Source: Ralstonia mannitolilytica (lineage in GTDB: Bacteria > Pseudomonadota > Gammaproteobacteria > Burkholderiales > Burkholderiaceae). From it: a stretch of DNA of 64,000 nt. Of this stretch, positions 1 through 10,843 are shown piece after piece. Under the pieces are notes generated by a model. The model did no database searches. It saw only the letters and a program-made list of their open reading frames with translations, and was not told the DNA's origin. The translations under genes were made by a program, and so were the position numbers. Location: NCBI RefSeq assembly GCF_905397375.1, contig NZ_CAJPVG010000007.1, positions 181,650-245,649 of the forward strand, written 5' to 3'. The number at the start of each line of letters is the position of its first letter. Positions within the stretch are counted from its first letter, which is position 1.

Positions 1-154
1 TCACGCGCCGCCATGGGCGCGCATTATGCGCTGATTGCGGGTATACCCTCAAGCACCTCTGCGGTGCCTGGATAAGCGGCCAGACGTCGGCCCGTGGTGA
101 AGAGCGTTCGGCGAAAGCGTGCGCTCACGTTTAGCCGCATTCCCCGGGGTGGTG

Positions 155-1816
155 TTACACGGGCCACGCGCGCTGCAGCACGGCGCCGAGTTCTTGCGCA
201 TGCCCATCGAGCGTGCCGAACACACGGCCATGCTGGTGATGGAAACGGCTGGCGATAAAGCGCTCGGCGTCGTCCGGGTGGGCGTGGGCCAGCATCAGCG
301 CCGCCTGCGCCGTGAGCGCCAGCCCCTGCGCGATGCGGCGCGCGGAGGTTTCCTGGATGTCACCCGGCTGATGCAGCATCGCCTGCAGCGCGGCCAGCTC
401 CGCCCGCACGGCACGGTGGCCCTGGGCGCGCTCGCCAATGTCGTGCACCAGGCGCAGCGCATCGTCCGGCGTGCGGCCGATGGCGCGCAGCACGTCCAGG
501 CACATCACGTTGCCCGAGCCTTCCCAGATGGAATTGACCGGCGCCTCGCGGTACAGGCGGGCCATCGGGCCTTCTTCCACATAGCCGTTGCCGCCCCAGA
601 CTTCCATCGCCTCGCCGGTCGCTTCGATGGTGCGCTTGCAGACCCAGAACTTGGCGGCGGGCGTGACAATGCGTTTCCACGCTGCGGCCAGCGGATCGAC
701 ATCGGCCCGCTCGAACGCGTTGCCCAGTTCCATCATCAGCAAGGTCGCGGCTTGCGATTCCAGGGCCAGATCGGCCAGCACGTTGCGCATCAGCGGTTTG
801 TCGGCCAGCAGGCGGCCGAATGCCATGCGATGGCGCGCGTGGTGCAGCGCCTGCATCAGCGCGTGGCGCAGGATGGCCGCGCTGCCGATCACGCAGTCGA
901 GCCGCGTGTGCGTCGCCATCTCGATGATGGTCGGAATGCCGCGCCCTTCCTCGCCAATGAGGATGCCCTCCGCACCGCGAAACTCGACTTCGCTGCTCGC
1001 GTTCGAGCGGTTGCCGAGCTTGTCTTTCAGGCGCTGGATCTGGATCGGGTTCTTGCTGCCGTCATCGCGAAAGCGCGGCACGAAGAAGCACGACAGCGGG
1101 CCGTCTTCTGCACCCATGCGCGCGACCACCAGGTGCGCATCACACATCGGCGCAGAGAAGAACCACTTGTGGCCGGTGATGGCGTACGTTGCGCCACGGC
1201 CCTCGCCGCGCAAGGGCATTGCCACCGTGGTGTTGCTGCGCACATCGGAGCCGCCCTGCTTTTCGGTCATGCCCATGCCGACGAGGATGGCGGTTTTCTG
1301 GCGCCACGGCAGATCGCGTGCGTCGTGTTCGCGGGCGTAGAGACGCGGCCCCAGGTCGGCAAACAACGCGGTTTCTTTCTGCAGCACGGGAATGCTGGCG
1401 AACGTCATCGTCGCCGGGCACAGCGTGCCGGATTCGATCTGTGCCTGCATGAAATAACCGGCGGTGCGCGCGGCCCAGGCGCCCGGGCGTGGGTCGGCAA
1501 ACGGCAGGGCCTGCAGCCCCTGGCTGCGCATCAGGCCGAGCAGCGCGTGCCAGGCGGGGTCGAAGCGGATGGCGTCGATGCGCTCGCCCGTGCGGCTGTG
1601 GGTGTGGAGTTCGGGGTGATAGGTGTTGGCCTCCGCAGCCCACTGCAGCGTCTCCGGCGCGCCGAGCTGGTCACCGAAGGCTTGCAGCGCGCCGGCGTTC
1701 CAGCCGCCGCCCAGGCGTTCGAGCGCGCCTTGCAGCGTGGTGTCGGACGTGAAGGGGTTGAAGCCGGTCAGGTCCGGGACCTGGTTGAAGACGCGGTGGG
1801 TGGCCTCTGTGGGCAT
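155..1816 (-). CDS. aidB: AidB-type acyl-CoA dehydrogenase
   Basis: A 553-residue flavoprotein of the acyl-CoA dehydrogenase superfamily, in the subgroup of E. coli AidB. The signature MTEKQGGSDVRSNTT lies at about residues 183-197, and GHKWFFSAP, LKDKLGNRSNAS and NSIWEGSGN follow in the family order. Length fits AidB (about 540). The start at 1816 is chosen because AGGAG precedes it by about 8 bases; a longer reading frame to 1867 adds a basic, unconserved leader. AidB proteins bind FAD and are linked to the alkylation (Ada) response, with weak isovaleryl-CoA dehydrogenase activity; which role applies here is not visible. It appears to be a single-gene unit running towards the window start. 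Confidence 0.88.
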   Translation of the reverse strand: MPTEATHRVFNQVPDLTGFNPFTSDTTLQGALERLGGGWNAGALQAFGDQLGAPETLQWAAEANTYHPELHTHSRTGERIDAIRFDPAWHALLGLMRSQGLQALPFADPRPGAWAARTAGYFMQAQIESGTLCPATMTFASIPVLQKETALFADLGPRLYAREHDARDLPWRQKTAILVGMGMTEKQGGSDVRSNTTVAMPLRGEGRGATYAITGHKWFFSAPMCDAHLVVARMGAEDGPLSCFFVPRFRDDGSKNPIQIQRLKDKLGNRSNASSEVEFRGAEGILIGEEGRGIPTIIEMATHTRLDCVIGSAAILRHALMQALHHARHRMAFGRLLADKPLMRNVLADLALESQAATLLMMELGNAFERADVDPLAAAWKRIVTPAAKFWVCKRTIEATGEAMEVWGGNGYVEEGPMARLYREAPVNSIWEGSGNVMCLDVLRAIGRTPDDALRLVHDIGERAQGHRAVRAELAALQAMLHQPGDIQETSARRIAQGLALTAQAALMLAHAHPDDAERFIASRFHHQHGRVFGTLDGHAQELGAVLQRAWPV

Positions 1817-2004
1817 TGGGAGTCTCCTGGCGTGGCGCTTTTGGGTGTGTGGGCCATGGTAGACCACCGGGGGGCGGGCTGGGTGGAGAGGGATTTCTAT
1901 ACGAGCTGGATTGGGGCGGTGGTTTTTTGACTTGGTGGTTCATCTGTGTTTCGTACCCTGCCGGGGCTGAAACAAGGGATGCACCACAAGCAAAAAAAAC
2001 CACA

Positions 2005-3153
2005 TCAAGAAGCGACCGGCTTCTCCCCCGTCAACAAGTAATGCATCAACTCCCGCACCGGCCGGATCGCCTCCCCGAACGGCAGCTTCCCCGCCCCGCG
2101 GAAAAACAGCCCGCGCTCCACGTCCCCCCGCAGCGCCTGCGCCAGCTTCAGGTCAATGCAGAACTGCCCCACCTTGCCGATGCCATCCCGCAGGCCGCAC
2201 GTCTGCAGGCAATCGAACCCCTGCAGGCAGTCCCGCACCTTGGCCTTGGCCTGCAGCGCGCTTTCGCGAGACAGATAACGCGACAGCCAAGGCGTCATCA
2301 CGGCCCGCGCGGGCAGCCCGGCCACGCTGACAAACTCGCTGATATCGCCTTGCTCCGCACCCGTCAGCACCCGCTTGAAGCGCACGTGCGCATCGCCCTC
2401 CTCCGTCACCGCAAACGCCGTACCGAGCTGCACCGCAGCGGCGCCCTTGTCGAGCCAGTGTTTCACCTTGGCATGCGAATCGATGCCGCCCGCGAGGATG
2501 ATCGGAATCTGTTCCGCCGCCAGCCCCAGCTTGATGAACAACTCCCGGCATTCATCCAGCACGCGTGCAAACGAGAACCGCTCGTCGCGCAAATCTTCAA
2601 TACGCGCCGCGCCCAGATGGCCGCCCGCATGTGTGGGGTGCTCGATCACCACCGCGTCCGGCAGCCGCGCCTTTTTCATCCAACGTTTGAGCACGACGCC
2701 CACGCCGCGCGAGTCGGAAAGGATGGGGATGAGCGCCACCTTCGGATGCTCCGCCGTCATCTCCGGCAGATCGAGCGGCAGCCCTGCGCCCATGACGATC
2801 GCATCGGCGCCGCTCTCGCAGGCCTGCCGCACCAGCGCAGGGTGCGATTCCACGGCCTTCATCACATTCACGGCGATCAGGCCGCGGCCTTCCGATACGG
2901 CGCGCGCGGCGCGGATTTCCCGGTCGAGCGCGACGAGATTGGCGGCGTTGATGGCGTCCTTGTCGCGCGATTTCTCGGTCGCGGCCACGAGGTCCGCATG
3001 GTGATGCCGCAGGTCGATGCTGGCGATGGTGCCCATGCCGCCTTCGCGCGCAACGGCGCCGGCCAGCCGGTGCGCCGAGATGCCGACGCCCATGCCGCCC
3101 TGCACGATAGGCACGAGGCTGCGCCCCGCGAGTGTGAACCGACGCTCCAGCAT
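2005..3153 (-). CDS. Nitronate monooxygenase / 2-nitropropane dioxygenase-like flavin oxidoreductase
   Basis: A 382-residue TIM-barrel flavoprotein. The N-terminus has VPIVQGGMGVGIS (FMN-binding start of the NMO family), and AGGIDSHAKVKHWLDKGAAAVQLGTAF near residue 230 carries the phosphate-binding glycine turn. NMO-type enzymes oxidise alkyl nitronates or reduce quinones using FMN. The C-terminal third has Cys-containing segments (CLQGFDCLQTCG) that resemble the longer subclass annotated as NAD(P)H-dependent flavin oxidoreductases, so the exact substrate is unclear. It is transcribed away from the thiamine operon; the 417-bp gap between them holds both promoters and the TPP riboswitch. Confidence 0.8.
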   Translation of the reverse strand: MLERRFTLAGRSLVPIVQGGMGVGISAHRLAGAVAREGGMGTIASIDLRHHHADLVAATEKSRDKDAINAANLVALDREIRAARAVSEGRGLIAVNVMKAVESHPALVRQACESGADAIVMGAGLPLDLPEMTAEHPKVALIPILSDSRGVGVVLKRWMKKARLPDAVVIEHPTHAGGHLGAARIEDLRDERFSFARVLDECRELFIKLGLAAEQIPIILAGGIDSHAKVKHWLDKGAAAVQLGTAFAVTEEGDAHVRFKRVLTGAEQGDISEFVSVAGLPARAVMTPWLSRYLSRESALQAKAKVRDCLQGFDCLQTCGLRDGIGKVGQFCIDLKLAQALRGDVERGLFFRGAGKLPFGEAIRPVRELMHYLLTGEKPVAS

Positions 3154-3380
3154 GACAACTCCCCCCAGCGGCTTTGCCGCAACGCAACAGGCATGAAAAA
3201 TGGGTTCGAGCGTCGCACAGGTGAAACGCGGCCGGATTGCGCCAGATCAAGCCGACTGTGCCCGTGCGCCCCGATGCACTTTGCGCGCGGGTTTGGACTG
3301 AAATGACCCGGCAGCCGTCACCTGCCGGGAATTCTTGCTGGCAACGCCGGCAGCCCTGTGCTTAAATTCAGCCTCGTTGG

Positions 3381-3470
3381 ATGAAACAGGGGTGCCGTAC
3401 GGATGGGCCGTGCGGCTGAGAGAGTCCCTTCGCACCCGATCCGGTTCGTACCGGCGTGGGAAGTTTCAGA
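3381..3470 (+). promoter_or_regulatory. TPP riboswitch (THI element) of the thi operon
   Basis: The conserved THI-box blocks are visible in order: GGGGTGC at about 3389-3395, GGCTGAGAG at 3414-3422, ACCCGATCCGG at about 3433-3443 and CGTACCGGCGTGGGAAG at about 3447-3463. This architecture binds thiamine pyrophosphate and lowers expression of the downstream genes. About 100 bases separate it from the thiC start, enough for an expression platform acting on transcription or translation. The rest of the gap from 3154 to 3571 shows no gene. Confidence 0.93.
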
Positions 3471-3571
3471 ACACCGCGTAGTCTCGGCAGCCCACCCTTC
3501 CGGGTCACGCCACCTCTCCCGGTTTCGTCCACCGCCTGATCCACCAGGCCACAGCATCCAAGGACGAGACC

Positions 3572-5467
<1,896 letters not shown>

Positions 5468-5480
5468 GCCAAGCGGCGCA

Positions 5481-6626
5481 ATGTCAACCTCGACTTCATT
5501 TGACGTAACGATCCTCGGCGGCGGCCTCGCTGGCCGCCTGTGTGCGTGGCAACTCGCGCAAACGGGGGTGCCGCCTGCGCGCATTGCCGTGGTGGAGCGC
5601 GGCCCGCGCGACGGCAGCGGTGCCGCGGCGTATGTGGCCGCGGCCATGCTGGCGCCGCTGGCTGAAGCCGCCGTGGCCGATCGTTTCGTCGTGGATTTGG
5701 GGTTGGCCAGCCTCGCGCTGTGGCGCACCTGGTTGCCCAAGCTGCGCACGCCGGTCTTCTTCCAGGAGGCCGGCACGCTCGTCGTGTGGCATGCGGCGGA
5801 TCGTGGAGAGGCATCGCTGTTTGCCAGCCACGTCCGCAATGCCGCGCCGCCCGAGCGTGTGGCCGCCGATCTGCGCGCCGTGGATGCAGCGGGCATTGCG
5901 CAGCTGGAGCCGCTGCTCGCGCAACGCTTCACGCAGGGCCTGTATCTGGCGGGCGAAGGCCAGCTTGACCCGCGCGGCGTGCTGGATGCGCTGGCGACCG
6001 AGCTGGAAGCGCTGGGCGTGCAATTGCGCTGGAACACGGAGGTTGTCGATCCGAGCCCCGACGCGCTCGCCGCTGCCGGCCTGGGCGCGCGCCTCGTGCT
6101 CGATTGCCGTGGCCTCGGTGCCAAGCCGCAGTGGCCGCGCCTGCGTGGCCTGCGCGGCGAAGTGGCGCGCATCCATGCGCCGGACGTGTCGCTCACGCGG
6201 CCGGTGCGCATGCTGCATCCGCGCTACCCGCTGTACATCGCGCCCAAGCCGGGCAACGTGTACGTGATCGGCGCGACTGAGCTGGAATCCGACGACATGT
6301 CGCCGGCAAGCGTGCGCTCCACGCTGGAATTGCTGTCTGCGGCCTACGCCGTGCACCCCGCGTTTGGCGAGGCCCGCGTGCTGGAGCTGAATACGCAGTG
6401 CCGGCCGACGCTGCCCGACCACCGTCCGGCCATCCGCTGGGACGGCGCCGGCACGCTGTCGGTCAACGGCCTGTACCGGCACGGTTACATGATTGCGCCC
6501 GCCGTCACCCAAGCCGCTGTGGCGACGGCACGCGCGTTGCTGGATGGCCGCACCATCGATGCGCACGACTGCGAATGGCCCGGGCTGTTCGCTGAGGCCG
6601 CATCCCCCGAACCTGTTTTGTCATGA
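5481..6626 (+). CDS. thiO: Glycine oxidase ThiO (FAD-dependent)
   Basis: A 381-residue D-amino-acid-oxidase-family protein. The Rossmann start GGGLAGRLCAWQLAQ sits at residues 12-26, and a substrate-domain RPTLPDHRPAI motif and GHGYMIAPA-like C-terminal FAD contact (RHGYMIAPAVTQ) are present. ThiO supplies dehydroglycine for the thiazole half of thiamine. The stop codon overlaps the thiS start as ATGA, indicating translational coupling. Its position between thiC and thiS supports the assignment over other DadA-like oxidases. Confidence 0.93.
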   Translation: MSTSTSFDVTILGGGLAGRLCAWQLAQTGVPPARIAVVERGPRDGSGAAAYVAAAMLAPLAEAAVADRFVVDLGLASLALWRTWLPKLRTPVFFQEAGTLVVWHAADRGEASLFASHVRNAAPPERVAADLRAVDAAGIAQLEPLLAQRFTQGLYLAGEGQLDPRGVLDALATELEALGVQLRWNTEVVDPSPDALAAAGLGARLVLDCRGLGAKPQWPRLRGLRGEVARIHAPDVSLTRPVRMLHPRYPLYIAPKPGNVYVIGATELESDDMSPASVRSTLELLSAAYAVHPAFGEARVLELNTQCRPTLPDHRPAIRWDGAGTLSVNGLYRHGYMIAPAVTQAAVATARALLDGRTIDAHDCEWPGLFAEAASPEPVLS

Positions 6627-6838
6627 CGCTGAACGTCACCCTCAACGACCTGTCGCTCGCGCTGCCTGCGGGCAGCACGCTGGCCGACGCCATTGGTGCG
6701 GCCGCGCCGCAACTGCAGATCGCGCCGCCGTTTGCCGCATCCGTGAATGGCGATTTCGTGCCCAAGGCGCGCCATGCGCAGCACGCGCTCAAGACAGGCG
6801 ACCGCATTGCACTCGTGCAGCCCGTCGTGGGCGGCTAG
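6623..6838 (+). CDS. thiS: Sulfur carrier protein ThiS
   Basis: A 71-residue ubiquitin-like carrier that ends in the required Gly-Gly (VVGG). Its C-terminus is adenylated and thiocarboxylated to donate sulfur to ThiG. The start overlaps the end of thiO by four bases. No thiF is present in this operon, so the adenylating partner (ThiF or MoeB type) must be encoded elsewhere. Confidence 0.95.
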   Translation: MTLNVTLNDLSLALPAGSTLADAIGAAAPQLQIAPPFAASVNGDFVPKARHAQHALKTGDRIALVQPVVGG

Positions 6839-6847
6839 GAGTCTTCG

Positions 6848-7675
6848 ATGACCACTACGAATCTGTCCGCCGTGGCTGACCCGCTGCGCCTCTACGACGA
6901 AACCTTCGCCTCGCGCCTGCTGCTCGGCACGGCGCGCTACCCATCGCCGCAATCGCTGGAAGACGCGGTGCGCGTGTCCAACCCGGCCATGCTGACGGTG
7001 GCGCTGCGCCGCCAGAGCGCGGGCTCGCCCGAAGGCGGCGCGGGCTTCTGGAAGATGCTGCGCGAACTCGGCGTGCCCGTGCTGCCGAACACCGCCGGCT
7101 GCTATTCCTCCGACGAGGCCTACACGCTCGCGCAGATGTCGCGTGAGGTGTTCGAGACCGACTGGATCAAGCTCGAAGTCATCGGCGACGACTACACGCT
7201 GCAGCCCGACACGCTCGCGCTGCCGGCTGCGGCCGAACGCCTCATCCGCGACGGCTTCAAGGTGCTGCCGTATTGCACCGAAGACCTCGTGCTGTGCCGC
7301 CGCCTGCTCGACGTCGGCTGCCAGGCGCTGATGCCGTGGGCCGCACCCATCGGCACCGGCCGCGGGCCCACCAACCCGTACGGCCTGCGCCTGCTGCGCG
7401 AGCGCCTGCCCAACGTACCGCTGATCGTCGATGCGGGCCTGGGTGTGCCGTCGCACGCGACGCAGGTGATGGAATGGGGCTACGACGCCGTGCTGCTCAA
7501 CACCGCCGTCGCCCAAGCCGGCGATCCGGTGGCGATGGCGCAGGCGTTTGCGATGGCCACGCAGGCCGGTCGCCTTGCGCGGCTGTCGGGCCCGATGCCT
7601 GAGCGTGATGTCGCGCAGGCCAGCACGCCGGTTGTAGGTTTGCCGTTCTGGCATGCGGAAGAGAAGCAGGCATGA
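6848..7675 (+). CDS. thiG: Thiazole synthase ThiG
   Basis: A 275-residue TIM-barrel enzyme that condenses deoxyxylulose phosphate, dehydroglycine and ThiS thiocarboxylate into the thiazole phosphate. Family blocks are clear: SRLLLGTARYPSPQ near the start, PNTAGCYSSDEA, DWIKLEVIGDD containing the Schiff-base lysine region, LMPWAAPIGTGRG and VPLIVDAGLG. A TAGGAG ribosome-binding site precedes the ATG. It overlaps the thiE start by four bases. Confidence 0.96.
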   Translation: MTTTNLSAVADPLRLYDETFASRLLLGTARYPSPQSLEDAVRVSNPAMLTVALRRQSAGSPEGGAGFWKMLRELGVPVLPNTAGCYSSDEAYTLAQMSREVFETDWIKLEVIGDDYTLQPDTLALPAAAERLIRDGFKVLPYCTEDLVLCRRLLDVGCQALMPWAAPIGTGRGPTNPYGLRLLRERLPNVPLIVDAGLGVPSHATQVMEWGYDAVLLNTAVAQAGDPVAMAQAFAMATQAGRLARLSGPMPERDVAQASTPVVGLPFWHAEEKQA

Positions 7676-8826
7676 GTGCATCCGCCTTGCGTTTTTCCGC
7701 CGCGTGGCCGGAAGCTGCAGCCCTTGCTGCGCAGATCGTCGATCGCCATGTGGAAGCCTTCGGCCGAGCGCCGCACGCCTGGAGCGTGACCGACCGCGCT
7801 GATGAAGCCACCAGCCCCGCCACGGTCCTGCTGACGACCGATACGGCGCAAGCCGAACGCGCTCGCTCTGCTGGCGCCGCTGTTGTGTTGACTGCAGTGG
7901 AAGGCGATCAACGCATCGACACCGTGTACGACCGCCTCGGTATGTATCGCTTCACGTCTGCGGCGCAAGGCGATGCATTCGATGCGCGCTTCGTCGCCAT
8001 CTTCGGTGCGGCACTCGCGCTGGCATTCGAACCGCGCGATGCGCTGTGCGTGGCGCGCGCGTGGATTGCCGAAGGCAATGCCGATGCCCTCGCGTGGCCC
8101 ACGCAATTCGATGCCCTGCCCCGCGTGATCGAACCGGCGTTGCCGTGCCCGACCGCAGCGGACCTTGCCTTTGCGCCGTGCCCGACGCAGCTCGGCATCT
8201 ACGCCGTCGTGCCCGATGCGGACTGGGTGGCGCGCCTCGTCGCGCTCAAGGTGCCGACGGTGCAGTTGCGCTTCAAGTCGGACGACGCGCAGGCCGTGGT
8301 CGACCAGGTGCGCCGCGCAGAAGCCGCCGCACGCGGCAGCGCCACGCGCCTGTTCATCAATGACCACTGGCAAGTCGCGCTCGACGTGCATGCGCAGATG
8401 CCTGGCCGCGGCATCTACGGCATTCACCTCGGCCAGGAAGACATCGACGATGCCGACCTGGTGGCGATCCGCTCGGCCGGTTTGCGCCTTGGCATCAGCA
8501 CACACGGCTTTGCCGAAATGCTGCGCGTCGCACCGTTGAACCCGAGCTACCTTGCACTGGGCGCCGTGTTCGCCACGCCCACCAAGACCATGCCGACCGT
8601 GCCGCAGGGCCTCGGCCGCCTGTTCGCCTATGCGGCCGCCATGCGCACGCGCGTGCCGGCGCCGCCGCTGGTCGCCATCGGTGGCATCGATCTGGCAGCG
8701 ATGCCGCGCGTGCTGGAATCCGGCGTGGGCTCCGTGGCGGTGGTGCGCGCCATCACCCAGGCGGCCGATGTGCCGGCTGCGGTAGACGCACTGCAAGCGA
8801 CGTTCGCGGCGCACGTGCGCGCGTAA
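7672..8826 (+). CDS. thiE: Thiamine phosphate synthase ThiE with a long N-terminal extension
   Basis: A 384-residue protein whose last about 205 residues form ThiE: TQLGIYAVVPDADWV, VQLRFKS, INDHWQVALDV, GIHLGQEDID and the phosphate loop GAVFATPTKTMP. It joins the pyrimidine and thiazole halves to give thiamine phosphate. ThiE alone is about 210 residues, so about 180 residues are extra at the N-terminus. The stretch ALALAFEPRDALCVARAWI near residues 105-125 resembles the C-terminal end of ThiD kinases, suggesting a degenerate ThiD half in an old ThiD-ThiE fusion (inference). A complete separate thiD lies 1 kb away. The start codon overlaps the thiG stop (ATGA). Confidence 0.92.
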   Translation: MSASALRFSAAWPEAAALAAQIVDRHVEAFGRAPHAWSVTDRADEATSPATVLLTTDTAQAERARSAGAAVVLTAVEGDQRIDTVYDRLGMYRFTSAAQGDAFDARFVAIFGAALALAFEPRDALCVARAWIAEGNADALAWPTQFDALPRVIEPALPCPTAADLAFAPCPTQLGIYAVVPDADWVARLVALKVPTVQLRFKSDDAQAVVDQVRRAEAAARGSATRLFINDHWQVALDVHAQMPGRGIYGIHLGQEDIDDADLVAIRSAGLRLGISTHGFAEMLRVAPLNPSYLALGAVFATPTKTMPTVPQGLGRLFAYAAAMRTRVPAPPLVAIGGIDLAAMPRVLESGVGSVAVVRAITQAADVPAAVDALQATFAAHVRA

Positions 8827-8951
8827 GCATCGTCCGCCGCACGTCTGCGCGCTTGCGCCGCGCACCCGCGTTTTCGCTGACCTATCCTGTTCGTGCGCCG
8901 CTGCGGTTGATGCCGCAGCGGCTTTCCAACACACGCTGCAGGAGACAAGAC

Positions 8952-9428
8952 ATGGCGGTCCAGCCCATCCCCGAGGGTTACCACAGCGTCACCCCGTACC
9001 TGAGCATCAAAGGCGCCGCGCGCGCCATCGACTTCTACAAGCAGGCCTTCGGCGCCACCGAGATCATGCGCATGAACGGCCCCAACGGCACCATCGCGCA
9101 CGCAGAAATCCGCATCGGCAATTCGCCCATCATGCTGTCAGACGAAGCGCCGGACACGATCTGCGCCAGCCCCGACACGCTGCAGAGCACGTCCGTCGGG
9201 CTGATGATCTACGTACCCAACGTCGACACCGTGTTTGCCAACGCGCTGAAGGCCGGCGGCACGGAAGTCCGCCCCGTGGTGGACCAGTTCTACGGCGACC
9301 GCTCCGGCACGCTCAAAGACCCGTTCGGCCACGTGTGGACCGTGTCCACGCATGTCGAAGACGTGGCGCCCGACGAGATGGCCAGGCGCATGGAGAAATG
9401 GACGAAGGAGCAGGCGGCATCGGCCTGA
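8952..9428 (+). CDS. VOC-family (glyoxalase/PhnB-like) protein
   Basis: A 158-residue vicinal-oxygen-chelate fold protein. The N-terminal YHSVTPYLSIKGAARAIDFYKQAFGATE and the C-terminal DPFGHVWTVSTHVEDV are typical of the PhnB/YdcJ-like group annotated as uncharacterised glyoxalases. The start at 8952 follows AGGAGACAAGAC; the frame upstream is not conserved in character. Substrate unknown. It is followed by a strong intrinsic terminator. Confidence 0.85.
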   Translation: MAVQPIPEGYHSVTPYLSIKGAARAIDFYKQAFGATEIMRMNGPNGTIAHAEIRIGNSPIMLSDEAPDTICASPDTLQSTSVGLMIYVPNVDTVFANALKAGGTEVRPVVDQFYGDRSGTLKDPFGHVWTVSTHVEDVAPDEMARRMEKWTKEQAASA

Positions 9429-9448
9429 CATCGGCGGTGCAAAGAGGA

Positions 9449-9478
9449 AAGCGTGGACGAGAGCCGCGCTTCTTTTTG
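9449..9478 (+). terminator. Rho-independent terminator after the VOC gene
   Basis: Stem AAGCGTGG / CCGCGCTT (one G-U pair) with a 7-base loop, followed by TTTTT at 9473-9477, 20 bases after the VOC stop codon. It separates this gene from the convergent lipoprotein gene. Confidence 0.75.
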
Positions 9479-9492
9479 CCTGTGTTGATCGC

Positions 9493-9855
9493 TCAACGCG
9501 CCTGACACGTCACCAGCACATTGTTCACATCGCCATTGACCGTGCCGCTGCCATTCGTCACCACGCAGTTGGCCGATGCGGGCTGCGTGCTGATCGTCAC
9601 CAGATAGCTGCTGTTGTACGGGAGCAGCCCGCCAAACACGAAGGTGCCGTTGCTGGCGATCGTCAGCGAATCGCGGCCGTTGTTGAGCAGCACGACCGAC
9701 TGGCCGACTGGCAGCCCGCTCACCGTGCCGCCCACCGAGAAGTCACTGCCGATGGACCCGACGCCGACATAGCCGACGTTGCAGGCGGCCAGCAGCCCGC
9801 ACAGCGCGGCAGCGGCAAGCAGCGGGCGAATGCGCGAGGGGAGCAAGCGTTCCAT
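9493..9855 (-). CDS. Small predicted lipoprotein
   Basis: A 120-residue exported protein. A basic N-terminus is followed by a hydrophobic run and the lipobox LLAAC, so lipid attachment at about Cys25 is expected. The mature part is beta-rich, with repeated short glycine/serine-rich strands (VGGTVSGLPVGQSVVLLNNG) like those of Burkholderiales lipoproteins with Ig-like folds. AGGA lies 8 bases before the chosen ATG at 9855. An alternative ATG at 9873 overlaps the thiD stop codon as ATGA and adds six residues, so translational coupling with thiD is possible. Function unknown. Confidence 0.7.
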   Translation of the reverse strand: MERLLPSRIRPLLAAAALCGLLAACNVGYVGVGSIGSDFSVGGTVSGLPVGQSVVLLNNGRDSLTIASNGTFVFGGLLPYNSSYLVTISTQPASANCVVTNGSGTVNGDVNNVLVTCQAR

Positions 9856-9872
9856 GTCGGCGGTCCTGGGCA

Positions 9873-10784
9873 TCAGTCTTCGTCGACATCCACGGCCAGC
9901 GCACGCGGTGCCGCCAGCGGACGCGGTGCAAAGCCGTGGTTCAGCGGGCCGGCGCCTTTCCCGAGCGCCAGATGGCGGCCGGCACCGATGGCATGCAGCA
10001 GGTAATCGAGCGAGCCTTCGATGGCCACTTCCAGCGCATCGCCGCGCGCCAGGTGGGCGGCAATGGCGGCGGACAGCGTGCAGCCCGTGCCGTGCGTGTG
10101 CGGCGTGTCGATGTAGGTATGCGCGTAGACGCGCTCGGTGCCGTCGGCGGTGACGAGCACGTCTTGCAGCACGCCGTCTTCGCCCGCATTGGACGCGGCG
10201 CTCAGGTGCCCGCCCTTGAGCAGCACGGCGCGCGGCCCAAGCGCCAGCAGGTCGTGCGCGGCGGGCAGCATGTCGTCGGCAGTGCGCACCTCGCGGCCGA
10301 GCAGCGCGCTGGCTTCCGGCAGGTTTGGCGTGACGACCAACGCGCGCGGGAAGAGCCACTTCGCCATCGCCTGCACCGTGGCGTCGCTGCCGAGCTGCGC
10401 GCCGCTGGTGCTGACCATGACCGGATCGACGACGAGGTTGGCGATCGGGTGGCGGTCCAGCGCGGAGAGAATGGCTTCCACCACCTGCGGCGTGCCGAGC
10501 ATGCCGGTCTTGGCCGCATCGACGCCAATGTCGCTTGCCACGGCGTCGATCTGCGCGGCGACGATGTCCGGGGTGAGCGATTCCACCGCCGTCACGCCCA
10601 GCGTGTTCTGCGCGGTGATGGCCGTGATGGCCGACATGCCGTAGCAGCCGAGCGCGGCAAACGTCTTCAGGTCAGCCTGGATGCCCGCACCGCCGCCGCT
10701 GTCCGAACCGGCGATGGTGAGCACGCGCGGCACGTGCGAGGCAGGGGCGGCAAACGCAGCGAGGGTCGGGTCGGTGATCGTCAT
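9873..10784 (-). CDS. thiD: Hydroxymethylpyrimidine/phosphomethylpyrimidine kinase ThiD
   Basis: A 303-residue ribokinase-like kinase that phosphorylates HMP and HMP-P for thiamine synthesis. Visible blocks are VLTIAGSDSGGGAGIQADLKTFAALGCYGMSA split across residues 20-51, VVDPVMVSTSG, GPRAVLLKGGH and the catalytic anion-hole segment TPHTHGTGCTLSAAIAAHLARG. The start at 10784 (MTITDP) is preferred over an upstream frame to 11006 that has no family similarity. It lies apart from the thi operon on the opposite strand, with no THI element in front. Confidence 0.95.
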   Translation of the reverse strand: MTITDPTLAAFAAPASHVPRVLTIAGSDSGGGAGIQADLKTFAALGCYGMSAITAITAQNTLGVTAVESLTPDIVAAQIDAVASDIGVDAAKTGMLGTPQVVEAILSALDRHPIANLVVDPVMVSTSGAQLGSDATVQAMAKWLFPRALVVTPNLPEASALLGREVRTADDMLPAAHDLLALGPRAVLLKGGHLSAASNAGEDGVLQDVLVTADGTERVYAHTYIDTPHTHGTGCTLSAAIAAHLARGDALEVAIEGSLDYLLHAIGAGRHLALGKGAGPLNHGFAPRPLAAPRALAVDVDED

Positions 10785-10843
10785 GGCAGGCGCGAACGTT
10801 GGCGGTGTTCGCACTATAGCGCTATCACGCCCCGACCGATGGG

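Noticed and set aside
119..1930. 603-codon open frame on the plus strand
   Set aside because: It is antisense to the AidB-type gene over its whole length and has the Arg/His/Ala-rich composition typical of shadow frames in high-GC DNA.
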